From Pseudomonas rhizosphaerae (GTDB lineage: Bacteria > Pseudomonadota > Gammaproteobacteria > Pseudomonadales > Pseudomonadaceae), in assembly GCF_000761155.1 (NCBI RefSeq), contig NZ_CP009533.1, positions 1,612,001 through 1,676,000 on the forward strand: a DNA stretch of 64,000 nucleotides, written 5' to 3'. The notes under the pieces are model-generated. The model saw only the letters and a program-made list of their open reading frames with translations. It was not told the DNA's origin and ran no database searches. The position numbers and the translations under genes were made by a program. This document shows, piece by piece, positions 20,871-32,734 of the stretch; position 1 is the stretch's first letter, and every line of letters begins with the position of its first letter.

Positions 20871-21797
20871 ATGTCCCCCATTCGTCTCGGCGTGGTCGGC
20901 TACGGCAAGATTGCCCAGGATCAGCATGTCCCCGCCTTGCGCAACGACCCGGCCTTCGACCTGGTCGCCGTGGCTACCCTCGGCGAGCCATGCCCCGGCG
21001 TCGCGCATTTCGCCAGCCTGCACGAGTTGCTCGAACAGGCAGCGGATATCCAGGCGCTGGCCTTCTGCACACCGCCCCAGGGTCGCTATGCGCAGGTCCG
21101 CGAAGCGCTGCTGGCCGGCAAGCACGTGCTGGTGGAAAAACCACCCTGTGCCAGCCTCGGCGAGGCCATGGCCTTGGTCGAACTGGCCGCCGAGCAGGGC
21201 GTGACCTGCCTGTTCGCCTGGCATTCACGTTTCGCTGCCGGTGTCGAGCCTGCGCGCGCCTGGCTGGCGGGCAAACGCCTGCAGTCGGTCACGGTCCAGT
21301 GGAAGGAAGACGTGCGCAAGTGGCACCCGGGCCAGCAGTGGATCTGGCAGGCCGGCGGTCTGGGCGTGTTCGATCCGGGCATCAACGCCCTGTCGATCAT
21401 CAGCCACGTGCTGCCCGAAGCGCTGTTCGTCACCCAGGCCAGCCTGCGCTTTCCCGGCAATCGCCAGGCGCCGATCGCGGCTGACCTGAGCATGAGCGAT
21501 GCACAGGGTTTGGCAGTCAGTGCTGCGTTCGATTGGGACCATGGCCACGACGAGCTCTGGCAGATCGAGGTGCGTTGCGCCGAAGGCTGCCTGCGCCTGA
21601 CCCACGGCGGCGCACAGCTGCTGATCGACGATGTACCGCAAACGCTCGAGACGACAGGCGAGTACCCCTTGCTCTACCGGCATTTCGCGCAGCTCATCGA
21701 AGCCGGCCGCAGCGATACCGATCTGCAGCCGCTGCGCCTTGTGGCCGACGGGTTTCTGCTCGGGGAGCGCGCAACGGTCGTCGACTTCGTCGACTGA
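20871..21797 (+). CDS. D-galactose 1-dehydrogenase (Gfo/Idh/MocA family)
   Basis: NAD(P)-dependent enzyme of 308 residues. It starts with the Rossmann segment IRLGVVGYGKIAQDQHVPAL and contains EKPPCASLGEA (the EKP motif) and KEDVRKWHPGQQWIWQAGG. These stretches match, from memory, the galactose dehydrogenase of P. fluorescens almost residue for residue. That enzyme oxidises galactose (also fucose or arabinose) to the lactone, the first De Ley-Doudoroff step. AAGGAG precedes the ATG. No other gene of the pathway is beside it; it diverges from nasR with 146 bp between. Confidence 0.85.
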   Translation: MSPIRLGVVGYGKIAQDQHVPALRNDPAFDLVAVATLGEPCPGVAHFASLHELLEQAADIQALAFCTPPQGRYAQVREALLAGKHVLVEKPPCASLGEAMALVELAAEQGVTCLFAWHSRFAAGVEPARAWLAGKRLQSVTVQWKEDVRKWHPGQQWIWQAGGLGVFDPGINALSIISHVLPEALFVTQASLRFPGNRQAPIAADLSMSDAQGLAVSAAFDWDHGHDELWQIEVRCAEGCLRLTHGGAQLLIDDVPQTLETTGEYPLLYRHFAQLIEAGRSDTDLQPLRLVADGFLLGERATVVDFVD

Positions 21798-21810
21798 GGC
21801 TGCGCTGCGT

Positions 21811-24135
<2,325 letters not shown>

Positions 24136-24136
24136 A

Positions 24137-27100
24137 TCAACCGGCTTTTGGCGTCAGGCGCTCGAACAGCGCTTCGATGACGTTGAAGCGCTCCTCGGCG
24201 CGCTCCATCGGCACCATGAACTTGAACAGCGTGGCGCCTTCGAACTTGTAGCGCTTGGGCTGGCTCTGGATCAGCTTGATCAGGGTCAGTGGATCGACCG
24301 GCGTACTGGCGCCGAATTCGATCCGCCCACCTTGCGGGCCGCCGTCGACCTTGGTGATCCCCAACTGCTCGGCCTGAAGCTTGAGCAGGGTCAGGCGCAC
24401 CAGGTTCTTGGTCGGCTCGGGCAGCAGGCCGAAGCGGTCGATCATTTCCACCTGCAGGTCCTTGAGACCATCTTCGTCCACCGCCGAGGCGATGCGCTTG
24501 TAGAGGATCAGGCGCGCGTGCACGTCGGGCAGGTAATCCTCGGGAATCAGCGCCGGCAGGCGCAGGTTGATTTCCGGGCCGCCACCCAGGGGCTGGTCCA
24601 GGTTAGGCTGCTCGCCCTTGCGGATCGACTTGACCGCACGTTCGAGCATTTCCATGTAGAGGGTAAAGCCGACCGCCTGGATCTGCCCGCTCTGGCCTTC
24701 GCCGAGCAACTCGCCTGCGCCGCGGATTTCCAGGTCATTGGTGGCCAGGACGAAACCTGCGCCCAGATCCTGGGTATTGGCGATCGCTTCCAGGCGCTTT
24801 TCCGCGTCCGGCGTGATCTGCTGGCGCGGCGGGGTCAGCAGGTAGGCGTACGCCTGGTGGTGGCTGCGCCCGACGCGGCCGCGCAGCTGATGCAGCTGGG
24901 CCAGGCCGAACTTGTCGGCCCGCTCGATGATGATGGTGTTGGCGCTGGGCACGTCGATACCGGTTTCGATGATGGTCGAGGCGATCAGCACGTTGAAGCG
25001 CTTGTGGTAGAAATCGCTCATCACCTGTTCCAGGTCGCGCTCGCGCATCTGCCCGTGGCCGATGCCGATGCGCGCCTCGGGAACCAGTTCGGCGAGGTCG
25101 GCGGCGCATTTCTCGATGGTCTTCACATCGTTGTGCAGGTAGTACACCTGTCCGCCGCGCAGCAGTTCGCGCAGCAGCGCTTCCTTCACGGTGCCCTTGT
25201 TCTGCTCCATGACGAAGGTGCGCACCGACAGGCGCCGTGCCGGTGGCGTGGCGATGATCGACAGGTCGCGCATGCCGGCCACGGCCATGTTCAGTGTGCG
25301 CGGGATCGGCGTGGCGGTCAGGGTCAGGATATCGACTTCGCTGCGCAGGGCCTTGAGGGCCTCTTTCTGGCGCACCCCGAAGCGGTGTTCTTCGTCGATG
25401 ATCACCAGGCCCAGGTTCTTGATCTTGACGTCGTCCTGCAGCAGCTTGTGGGTACCGATGACGATGTCGATCTTGCCTTCGGCCAGTTGCTCGACGGCGG
25501 CACCGACTTCCTTGGCCGACTTGAAGCGGCTCATCACTTCGACCGTTACCGGCCAATCGGCGAAACGGTCGCGGAAGCTGTTGTAGTGCTGCTGGGCGAG
25601 CAGGGTGGTCGGCACCAGGATGGCCACCTGGCGGCCGCCGTGCACGGCGATGAACGCCGCGCGCATGGCCACTTCGGTCTTGCCGAAGCCGACGTCGCCG
25701 CACACCAGGCGGTCCATCGGCTTGGGCGCCAGCATGTCGTGGCGCACCGCTTCGATGGCCGACTGCTGGTCCGGGGTTTCCTCGAAAGCGAAGCCGGCGC
25801 TGAACGTGGCGTAGTCCAGGGCCGGGTCGGCGAACGCATAGCCTTCGCGCGCGGCGCGGCGGGCATAGATGTCGAGCAACTCGGCAGCCACGTCGCGCAC
25901 CTGCTCGGCGGCCTTGCGCTTGGCTTTCTGCCAGGCCTCGGAGCCGAGCCGGTGCAGCGGCGCCAGGGCGTCGTCGCTGCCGGTGTAGCGGGCGATCAGG
26001 TGCAGGTTGGCCACCGGCACATAGAGCTTGGCGTTCTCGGCGTATTCCAGGGTGAGGAATTCAGCGACCTGGTTGTCGATCTCCAGCGTCGCCAGCCCCA
26101 GATAACGGCCCACGCCATGGTCGATGTGCACCACCGGCGCGCCTTCGCGCAGCTCGGTGAGGTTCTTGATGACGTTGTCGTTGGCCGCGTCGGCGCGCTT
26201 GTCGCGGCGGCGCCGCTGCATCACGCGCTGGCCAAACAGCGGGCTTTCGGCGATCAGGGCCAGGGCCGGGTCGAGAATCTGCAGCCCTTCGTCCAGCGGC
26301 GCGATGGTGATTGCCAGGCGTTCCTTGCCCTGGGCGAATTCTTCCCAACCGTCAACCGTTCTTGGGCGTACCTTGAGGCGCTCCAGCAACTCCAGCAGCA
26401 CTTCGCGGCGGCCGGCGGATTCAGCGGTGAACAATACCCGCCCGGGGAACTGGTCGAGGAATCCGGCGAGCGCGGCGAGGGGCTGGCTGGCCTTGGCCTC
26501 GATGGCCAGGTCTGGCAGTTTCGCCGCAGCGAAGCGTTCGCGGCCCGGCCCCGACTCCAGGTCGTCCTGGCTGACGACGATGCGTGGCCAGGTCTTGAGT
26601 TGGGCGAAGCAGTCTTCTACCGGCATGAACAGCTCGGCGGGCGGCAGCAGTGGCCGCGCAGGATCGACCCGGCGCTCTTCGTAGCGGTTGCGCACGTCGC
26701 TCCAGAAGTGCTCGGCCGCCTGCTCGATGCCGGGCAGCGAGAACACCTGGGTGTCCTGGGGCAGGTAGTCGAACAGGGTCGAGGTTTCTTCGAAGAACAG
26801 CGGCAGGTAGTACTCGATACCGGCAGGGGTAATGCCACTGCTCAGGTCCTGAAAGATCGGGCAGCGGCGGAAATCGACGTCGAAACGCTCGCGAAAGCGT
26901 GCCTTGAAGCGGGTCACCGCTTCCTTCTGCAGGGGGAACTCGCGGGCCGGCAGCAGGCGGATCGACTCGACTTTGTCGATGGAGCGCTGGGTCTCCGGAT
27001 CGAAGGTGCGCAGCGTCTCGATCTCGTCGTCGAACAAGTCGATCCGGTAGGGCAGTTTGCTGCCCATGGGGAACAGGTCGATCAGGGCGCCGCGCACGGC

Positions 27101-27586
27101 AAATTCGCCGTGCTCGTACACCGTGTCGACATAGCGGTAGCCGCTGGCTTCCAGGCGCGTGCGCATCTGCTCCACATCCAGGCGCTGGCCGACGTCCAGC
27201 ACCAGGCTGCTGCCCAGCAGGAACTGGGTCGGCGCCAGCCGATGTAGGGCTGTGGTGATGGGCACTACCAAAACCCCGTGCGCCAGCTCGGGCAGGCGAT
27301 AGAGGGCGGCGATACGCTGGGAGATGATGTCCTGGTGCGGCGAGAACAGGTCGTACGGCAGGGTTTCCCAGTCGGGGAAATGCAGCACCGGCAACTGCGG
27401 GGCGAAAAAGCGCAGTTCCTGTTCCAGCCGATCGGCGCTTTGGCTGTCGGCAGTGAGCAGCAGGGTGAAGCGCTTGGCGGCATTGGCCGCTTCGGCGATC
27501 GCCAGGCTCAAGGCAGCCCCGGGCAGGTTGCCCCAGGCGTGTTTGCCTGCCGAGGCAGGGAGTTGCGGAAGGCGCAGAACAGGCAC
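24137..27586 (-). CDS. mfd: Transcription-repair coupling factor Mfd
   Basis: Translocase of 1149 residues that removes stalled RNA polymerase and recruits UvrA. In order: UvrB-like N-terminal domains (FPDWETLPYDLFSPHQD), the RNA-polymerase-interacting CarD-like domain (VVHIDHGVGRYLGL), the RecG-like motor (Walker A CGDVGFGKTEVAMR, DEEH box IIDEEHRFGVRQ, motif VI region HQLRGRVGRSHHQAYAYLL), and the C-terminal TRCF domain. Length and architecture are complete. The helicase gene follows directly. The long open frame on the opposite strand (24041-27247) is a codon-bias shadow. Confidence 0.98.
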   Translation of the reverse strand: MPVLRLPQLPASAGKHAWGNLPGAALSLAIAEAANAAKRFTLLLTADSQSADRLEQELRFFAPQLPVLHFPDWETLPYDLFSPHQDIISQRIAALYRLPELAHGVLVVPITTALHRLAPTQFLLGSSLVLDVGQRLDVEQMRTRLEASGYRYVDTVYEHGEFAVRGALIDLFPMGSKLPYRIDLFDDEIETLRTFDPETQRSIDKVESIRLLPAREFPLQKEAVTRFKARFRERFDVDFRRCPIFQDLSSGITPAGIEYYLPLFFEETSTLFDYLPQDTQVFSLPGIEQAAEHFWSDVRNRYEERRVDPARPLLPPAELFMPVEDCFAQLKTWPRIVVSQDDLESGPGRERFAAAKLPDLAIEAKASQPLAALAGFLDQFPGRVLFTAESAGRREVLLELLERLKVRPRTVDGWEEFAQGKERLAITIAPLDEGLQILDPALALIAESPLFGQRVMQRRRRDKRADAANDNVIKNLTELREGAPVVHIDHGVGRYLGLATLEIDNQVAEFLTLEYAENAKLYVPVANLHLIARYTGSDDALAPLHRLGSEAWQKAKRKAAEQVRDVAAELLDIYARRAAREGYAFADPALDYATFSAGFAFEETPDQQSAIEAVRHDMLAPKPMDRLVCGDVGFGKTEVAMRAAFIAVHGGRQVAILVPTTLLAQQHYNSFRDRFADWPVTVEVMSRFKSAKEVGAAVEQLAEGKIDIVIGTHKLLQDDVKIKNLGLVIIDEEHRFGVRQKEALKALRSEVDILTLTATPIPRTLNMAVAGMRDLSIIATPPARRLSVRTFVMEQNKGTVKEALLRELLRGGQVYYLHNDVKTIEKCAADLAELVPEARIGIGHGQMRERDLEQVMSDFYHKRFNVLIASTIIETGIDVPSANTIIIERADKFGLAQLHQLRGRVGRSHHQAYAYLLTPPRQQITPDAEKRLEAIANTQDLGAGFVLATNDLEIRGAGELLGEGQSGQIQAVGFTLYMEMLERAVKSIRKGEQPNLDQPLGGGPEINLRLPALIPEDYLPDVHARLILYKRIASAVDEDGLKDLQVEMIDRFGLLPEPTKNLVRLTLLKLQAEQLGITKVDGGPQGGRIEFGASTPVDPLTLIKLIQSQPKRYKFEGATLFKFMVPMERAEERFNVIEALFERLTPKAG

Positions 27587-27948
27587 GGGAGGTTGAGCTC
27601 CAAGCGTTGCGGCGGAAAACGAGGAGTGTACCGGGGTGGCAGTGGGCTGTCAGGTGCTGTTGTGGGGTTGCGACAATGAAGCCGCTTTCGCGGGCAGAAC
27701 GTAAAAGGTCTTGGCTTTGCAGCGCTTGGCCTGCAAGGGCAGGGCCAGGCTTTTAACGGCGCGCCGCAGTCTGTCGCCATCCCTCGTCATAAAACCGCCG
27801 GGTATGATCTACCTCATTGGCAGGCCTCGGTTTTTTTGACGGCCCTATTCGCCAATCTTCACGACGTCGATAAGCGCAGATTGCTCCGGCCGCGCGGCGA
27901 AGTCATAATGTAGCCCGTTTTCTCAGCCCCTACATGTGGAAGGTTACC
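27587..27948. promoter_or_regulatory. mfd/gap divergent intergenic region with gap promoter
   Basis: These 362 bp separate divergent mfd and gap. A sigma70-like promoter for gap is TTGCTC (27881-27886), 17 nt, CATAAT (27904-27909), 40 nt upstream of the start. A CGG-T7-GACGG stretch lies at about 27830-27843. A degenerate REP remnant (GCTTTCGCGGGCAGA) lies near 27682. I see no gene here. Confidence 0.55.
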
Positions 27949-29397
27949 GTGACTCAGAAGCCCGACCAGTGTCTTGGTGAATGGATCGATCGTGAAGCTC
28001 TCGCCGAAGCGATGATTCCTTTGATCGGCCAGCTCTACCGCAATAACAACGTAGTCACCTCCATCTACGGCCGCAGCCTGATCAACCGTTCGGTGATCGA
28101 GCTGCTCAAGGCGCACCGCTTCGCTCGCCATCGCCAGTCCGATTCCTCGGAGCTGTCGGTGCACGAGACGTTCCCGCTGATCAAGGCGATGAGCGAACTC
28201 AAGCTGGGTGCGGCTTCCGTCGATCTGGGCAAGCTCGCGGTCAAGTTCAAGGAAAGTGGCAACGGGCGCAACGCCGAACAATTCGTGCGTGAAGAGTTGG
28301 CGGACGTGGTCGGCCAGCAGAACCAGGGCGAGCGTACCGGCACCGACGTGGTGCTGTACGGTTTCGGCCGCATCGGTCGCCTGCTGGCGCGCATCCTGGT
28401 CGAGAAGGCCGGTGCCGGCGACGGCCTGCGTCTGCGTGCGATCGTCGTGCGCAAGGGCGCCGACAACGACCTGGTCAAGCGCGCCAGCCTGCTGCGTCGC
28501 GACTCGGTGCACGGCTCGTTCGACGGCATCATCCATGTCGACGAGGCGAACAGCACCCTGACCGTCAACGGCAACCTGATCCAGGTCATCTACGCCAAGA
28601 ACCCGAGTGAAGTCGACTACACCCAGTACGGCATCAAGAATGCCCTGCTGGTCGACAACACCGGCGTCTGGCGCGATGCCGACGGCCTTGGCCAGCACCT
28701 GGCCTGCCCAGGCATCGACCGCGTGGTGCTAACCGCACCGGGCAAGGGCAAGCTGAAGAACATCGTGCACGGCATCAACCATGGCACGATCACTGCCGAC
28801 GACAAGATCGTGTCGGCCGCGTCCTGCACCACCAACGCCATCGTGCCGGTGCTCAAGGCGGTCAACGACAAGTTCGGCATCGTCAACGGCCACGTCGAAA
28901 CCGTTCACTCGTACACCAACGACCAGAATCTGATCGACAACTTCCACAAGGGCGACCGTCGCGGCCGTTCGGCGGCGTTGAACATGGTCATCACCGAGAC
29001 CGGCGCTGCTACCGCTGCCGCCAAGGCGCTGCCCGAACTGGCCGGCAAGCTGACCGGCAACGCCATTCGAGTACCGACGCCGAACGTCTCGATGGCCATT
29101 CTCAACCTGAACCTCGAGAAGGCCAGCACCCGCGAAGAGATGAACGAGTACCTGCGCTACATGGCGCTGCACTCGGACCTCTCCCGCCAGATCGACTTCG
29201 TCAACTCCCAGGAAGTGGTATCGACCGACTTCGTCGGCTCGCGCTACGCCGGTGTGGTCGACGCCGAGGCCACTATCTGCAACGACAACCGCGTCGTGTT
29301 GTACGTCTGGTACGACAACGAATTCGGTTACAGCTGCCAGGTGGTACGCGTGATGGAAGACATGGCGGGCGTCAACCCTCCAGCCTTTCCTCACTGA
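27949..29397 (+). CDS. gapB: Glyceraldehyde-3-phosphate dehydrogenase, N-terminally extended GapB type
   Basis: NAD(P)-dependent dehydrogenase with 482 residues if started at GTG 27949 (TGGAAGG 5 nt before), or 487 from ATG 27934. Standard GAPDH is about 335 residues; here about 130 residues precede the Rossmann motif GTDVVLYGFGRIGRLLA. The catalytic Cys is in SAASCTTNAIVPV and the C-terminal signature is YDNEFGYSCQVVRV. Long GAPDHs of this kind occur next to mfd in other pseudomonads and are thought to favour gluconeogenesis. Function of the extension is unknown. Confidence 0.9.
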   Translation: MTQKPDQCLGEWIDREALAEAMIPLIGQLYRNNNVVTSIYGRSLINRSVIELLKAHRFARHRQSDSSELSVHETFPLIKAMSELKLGAASVDLGKLAVKFKESGNGRNAEQFVREELADVVGQQNQGERTGTDVVLYGFGRIGRLLARILVEKAGAGDGLRLRAIVVRKGADNDLVKRASLLRRDSVHGSFDGIIHVDEANSTLTVNGNLIQVIYAKNPSEVDYTQYGIKNALLVDNTGVWRDADGLGQHLACPGIDRVVLTAPGKGKLKNIVHGINHGTITADDKIVSAASCTTNAIVPVLKAVNDKFGIVNGHVETVHSYTNDQNLIDNFHKGDRRGRSAALNMVITETGAATAAAKALPELAGKLTGNAIRVPTPNVSMAILNLNLEKASTREEMNEYLRYMALHSDLSRQIDFVNSQEVVSTDFVGSRYAGVVDAEATICNDNRVVLYVWYDNEFGYSCQVVRVMEDMAGVNPPAFPH

Positions 29398-29413
29398 GCC
29401 TGAGCGCTGAATG

Positions 29414-29444
29414 AAAAACGTCCCGACTGGTTCGGGGCGTTTTT
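29414..29444 (+). terminator. Intrinsic terminator of gapB
   Basis: A 13-bp stem (29414-29426 with 29432-29444, one G:T pair) with a 5-nt loop ends in a T5 tract. The arms begin with A5, so it can also act in the reverse direction. Confidence 0.88.
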
Positions 29445-29464
29445 GTGTGTGGGGTGTCAGTGAT

Positions 29465-29553
29465 GGCCTCTTCGCGGGCAGAGCCCCGCTCCCACAAGTG
29501 CCCGTATTCACATAACGACAATCTGTGGGAGCGCGGCTCTGCCCGCGAAGGCC
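29465..29553. repeat. Inverted pair of P. putida-type REP elements
   Basis: Two ~30-bp copies in opposite orientation: GGCCTCTTCGCGGGCAGAG... (29465-29496) and its complement ending in CTGCCCGCGAAGGCC (29524-29553), separated by 27 bp. The core (TCGCGGGCAGAGCC ... GCTCCCACA) is the well-known P. putida REP. It lies between converging gapB and the MFS gene. Confidence 0.88.
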
Positions 29554-29564
29554 GCACCACGGTG

Positions 29565-30854
29565 TCAGGCTTGCGCCGCCAAAGCCGTGCGCTGCGCATG
29601 CCGGTCGCCGCGAAACAGCACTAGCGTCGCTATCAGCCCCAGCACCGCCGCGCCACTGAGCCAGATGCCCGGTGCCGCCTTGTTGTCCAGCGCATGAATC
29701 AGATAGGTACAGGCCACCGGCGTGAACCCGCCAAAGGTCGCCGTGGCCAAGCTATAGGCCAGTGAAAACCCGGTGGTGCGCACGTCCAGTGGCATGATCT
29801 CGGTCAGCGCCACGACCATGGCCCCGTTGTACGAGCCATACAGGAACGACAGCCACAGCTCGACCATCAACAGACGAGCAAAGCTGGGGTCCGCTACCAG
29901 CCACGACAAGGTCGGGTAGGCCGTTAGAATCGCCAGCACCGTGGCCGCGAGCAGCAACGGCTTGCGCCCGATCCGGTCCGACAGTGCGCCCATGATCGGC
30001 AGCCAGATGAAGTTGGAAAGGCCCACGGCCATGGTCACCAGCAGCGCATCCATGTCCGACAGGTGCAGCTCGTTCTTGCCGAAGGTCGGTGTGTAGGCGG
30101 TGATCAGGTAGAACGACACAGTGGTCATCACCACCAGCGCCATGCCGGCCAGGACCAGACGGAAGTTCTGCGCCACCGAATGCACGACCTGCTTGAGCGT
30201 AGGCCGATGGGTGCGCGCTTCGAACTCGGGCGTCTCTTCCAGCGAGCGACGGATGAAGAAGATCACCGGCACGATCATGCAGCCCACCAGGAACGGTACG
30301 CGCCAGCCCCATTCACCCATTTGCTGCGCATCGAGAAACTGATTGAGCAAGACCCCGAGCAGGCCGGCGAAGACCACGGCAACCTGTTGGCTAGCGGACT
30401 GCCAGCTGACGAAGAAACCCTTGCGCCCCGGCGTGGCGATTTCGGCCAGGTACACCGACACACCACCCAGCTCGACCCCTGCCGAGAAGCCCTGCAACAG
30501 CCGCCCAAGCAGGACCAGCAACGGCGCCGCAACGCCCAGGGTCGCATAACCAGGTACGCAGGCGATCAACACCGTCCCCAGGGCCATCAAGGCCAGGGTC
30601 ACGATCAAACCTTTGCGACGCCCGTGGCGGTCGATGTACGCACCTAAAAAGATGGCCCCGAGCGGGCGCATCAGAAAGCCGGCACCAAAGGTGGCCAGCG
30701 ACAGCATCAGCGAAGCGAAGGCGCTGTCGGCCGGAAAGAAAGTCTTGGCGATGGCCGTGGCGTAAAAGCCATAGACCATGAAATCGAACATTTCCAGAAA
30801 ATTGCCGCTGACAACGCGAAAGATCGCTTTGCCTTTACCCACCTCAGACGTCAT
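29565..30854 (-). CDS. MFS transporter, citrate/tricarballylate:H+ symporter type
   Basis: Protein of 429 residues with 12 predicted membrane helices. The N-terminus [20 protein letters not shown], the loop [17 protein letters not shown] and the segment [20 protein letters not shown] strongly resemble the CitA/CitH/TcuC family. Substrate is probably a tri- or dicarboxylate, not proven. ATG at 30854 ([12 protein letters not shown]) is preferred to a GTG at 30920. A long palindrome 82-108 nt upstream suggests a dedicated regulator, but none is encoded beside it. Confidence 0.85.
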   Translation of the reverse strand: MTSEVGKGKAIFRVVSGNFLEMFDFMVYGFYATAIAKTFFPADSAFASLMLSLATFGAGFLMRPLGAIFLGAYIDRHGRRKGLIVTLALMALGTVLIACVPGYATLGVAAPLLVLLGRLLQGFSAGVELGGVSVYLAEIATPGRKGFFVSWQSASQQVAVVFAGLLGVLLNQFLDAQQMGEWGWRVPFLVGCMIVPVIFFIRRSLEETPEFEARTHRPTLKQVVHSVAQNFRLVLAGMALVVMTTVSFYLITAYTPTFGKNELHLSDMDALLVTMAVGLSNFIWLPIMGALSDRIGRKPLLLAATVLAILTAYPTLSWLVADPSFARLLMVELWLSFLYGSYNGAMVVALTEIMPLDVRTTGFSLAYSLATATFGGFTPVACTYLIHALDNKAAPGIWLSGAAVLGLIATLVLFRGDRHAQRTALAAQA

Positions 30855-30935
30855 GGCTGTGCTCACTTTACTTGATCTTGTTGGTGCTCCAGGGTTGAAA
30901 CGCGTTGGCCCAGCGGGCACAACGGTTCAGCACTG

Positions 30936-30962
30936 GGAACATATCTTGTAACAATATGTTCC
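30936..30962 (-). promoter_or_regulatory. 27-bp inverted repeat upstream of the MFS symporter
   Basis: Perfect 9-bp arms GGAACATAT (30936-30944) and ATATGTTCC (30954-30962) flank 9 nt. An inner near-centred TTGT-A-ACAA (30946-30954) resembles half-sites of GntR-type regulators. It lies 82 nt or more before the ATG, a plausible operator position. Confidence 0.6.
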
Positions 30963-31035
30963 AGATCCACCTCAGGTAAAGTGAAGATGTTCGCTAGCTA
31001 AGCAGTTTGACGAGGGTAGGCGTGCCGCGCATCGC

Positions 31036-31260
31036 TCAGGCTGGACGCCAGCTGACTGCGTGGATGCCGAATTTTTCCGCCAATGGCTGGCTGGTTTTTT
31101 TCACGTGCTCGCGGCCGAACCGGCCAATGCGGCCCACCCCGGCGTCGCAGCTTGCCCAGTGCCAGGCTTCGCTGGCGTCCATTTTTTCGGCGCGGATGAC
31201 GAATGACTTCGGATCGCCGTGAAGGGTGTAGTCAATGACGAACAGTTTCGCGTTGTTCAT
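31036..31260 (-). CDS. Small conserved Pseudomonas protein (DUF6555-like)
   Basis: A 74-residue soluble protein, MNNAKLFVIDYTLHGDPKSF onward, with a conserved-looking centre EAWHWASCDAGVGRIGRFG. I recall similar short proteins in Pseudomonas under DUF6555, but am unsure of the number. No signal peptide or membrane segment. It is a single gene; the 117 bp between it and the next gene hold nothing clear. Confidence 0.65.
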   Translation of the reverse strand: MNNAKLFVIDYTLHGDPKSFVIRAEKMDASEAWHWASCDAGVGRIGRFGREHVKKTSQPLAEKFGIHAVSWRPA

Positions 31261-31377
31261 GGGGCCGGGAATCTTCCTTGTGGTGTGCGTCGCAGTCTGG
31301 TTCGGAGTCCGGCCCGTCTGAATAATTCCGTTGGATCGGCGCAGCTGCGCCGGTCCACTGGCCGCGCTGCCCCTGAC

Positions 31378-32628
31378 TCAGCCCAGACCGGCCTGGCGGG
31401 CCAGCGCGGTCGCCAAGCTCGGGGCCAGTGGCAGGGTGGGCAAGAGCGTTGCCTGATAGGCGTGATAAAGATCGGGCTTGCCTGGCCAGATGGTCCACGC
31501 CGGTCGATTGCAAGTGTCCAGCTCGTGGTGCCAGCTGCCATGTTCACGGTCGATCAGGTACAGGTCGATGTAATCCCAGAACTCTCGGTACCACTGCTCA
31601 TAGCCTGCATCGCCGGTGCGCTGGTGCAACGCGGCTGCGGCAGCCGCCGCCTCGGCCAGCGTCCAATGCAGGCGCTGCGCGACCACTGGCCGCTGTTGCC
31701 AATCCACGGTGTAGACGATCCCCGGCTGGCCATCTACGGTCCAGCCAACCTGACAAGCGGCAGCGAACAGGCGCTGGGCGTCTTCGGCCAGCCAGCTCGG
31801 GTTGGCCAGGCCGATGCGGTGCCGTGCGGCTTCCAGGTGCAGCAGCAGCCGCGCCCACTCGAAGGCATGCCCGGGGGTTTGCCCGTAGGGACGGAACTCG
31901 TCGCCGGGACGATCATGGTTATAGTCGCGCAGTGGTTGCCACTGGGCATCGAAATGCTCCACGGGCAGGTAGCCGGCGGCCGCCGCATGCTGGTGGATCA
32001 TCCGTTCGCTGATCGCCAGCGCGCGATCAAGCCATTTCACATCGTTGCACACATCGGCCAAAGCCAGGCAGGCTTCCACGCCGTGCATGTTGCTGTTGCC
32101 ACCACGGTAGCGCTCGAGATCGCTCCAGTCCTGGGCATAGGACTCCAGAAATGCCTGCTCCTCTTCGCACCAGAAGTGTCGCTCCAGTATCTGCACCGCG
32201 TCATCCAGCAACGCTGCTGCATCGGGTCGTCCGGCCGCCACCGCCGAGCTCGCCGCCAGGGCGACGAAGGCGTGCAGATAGGCTTGCTTGCGCGAGGAGG
32301 GCTCGGCTCGCTCGCCGGCATACCAGCCGCCATGGCATGCGTCGCGCAACGGGCCGTGCAGCGCGCGCAGGCCATGGTCGACCATGGCCGCACTGCCTGG
32401 AATGCCTTGCAGACAGGCCAGGGCGAAGCTGTGGGTCATGCGAGCGGTCTGGATGGTCAAGGCGCCGCTGGCTAGATCCGGCCGACCGCGGTTGTCGAGG
32501 TCGGCGAAGCCGTTATCGATTCGCGAGGCCTTGGCGAATTCCAGCAATCGCTGGCCCTGCAGGGCCAGCCAGTGTCGGTGCGCGGGGAGGTTCAGCCAAC
32601 TGTTCGTGGTAGCAGTGAGCAATTCCAT
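31378..32628 (-). CDS. AGE-family epimerase/isomerase (D-mannose isomerase-like)
   Basis: Protein of 416 residues with the (alpha/alpha)6-barrel pattern of N-acylglucosamine 2-epimerases and YihS/mannose isomerases. Conserved patches include TARMTHSFALA, HGGWYAG, RGGNSNMHGVEACLAL, the His/Glu-rich FRPYGQTPGHAFEWARLLLHL and the C-terminal WTIWPGKPDLYHAYQA. These favour mannose-fructose isomerase activity over an ATP-dependent epimerase. ATG at 32628 (MELLTATTNSW) is taken as start, with 32670 possible. A sugar porter is encoded 2 kb upstream on the same strand but not contiguously. Confidence 0.85.
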   Translation of the reverse strand: MELLTATTNSWLNLPAHRHWLALQGQRLLEFAKASRIDNGFADLDNRGRPDLASGALTIQTARMTHSFALACLQGIPGSAAMVDHGLRALHGPLRDACHGGWYAGERAEPSSRKQAYLHAFVALAASSAVAAGRPDAAALLDDAVQILERHFWCEEEQAFLESYAQDWSDLERYRGGNSNMHGVEACLALADVCNDVKWLDRALAISERMIHQHAAAAGYLPVEHFDAQWQPLRDYNHDRPGDEFRPYGQTPGHAFEWARLLLHLEAARHRIGLANPSWLAEDAQRLFAAACQVGWTVDGQPGIVYTVDWQQRPVVAQRLHWTLAEAAAAAAALHQRTGDAGYEQWYREFWDYIDLYLIDREHGSWHHELDTCNRPAWTIWPGKPDLYHAYQATLLPTLPLAPSLATALARQAGLG

Positions 32629-32734
32629 CTGTACGAATGCCTCGCTGGGGATGCAGGAAGCATTCAGCATAGCGGTCCGTGACCGGCCCTGGGGTAGCGC
32701 CGGTCCGTACAGTCAGGCTTGTGGCCGATTCGGC

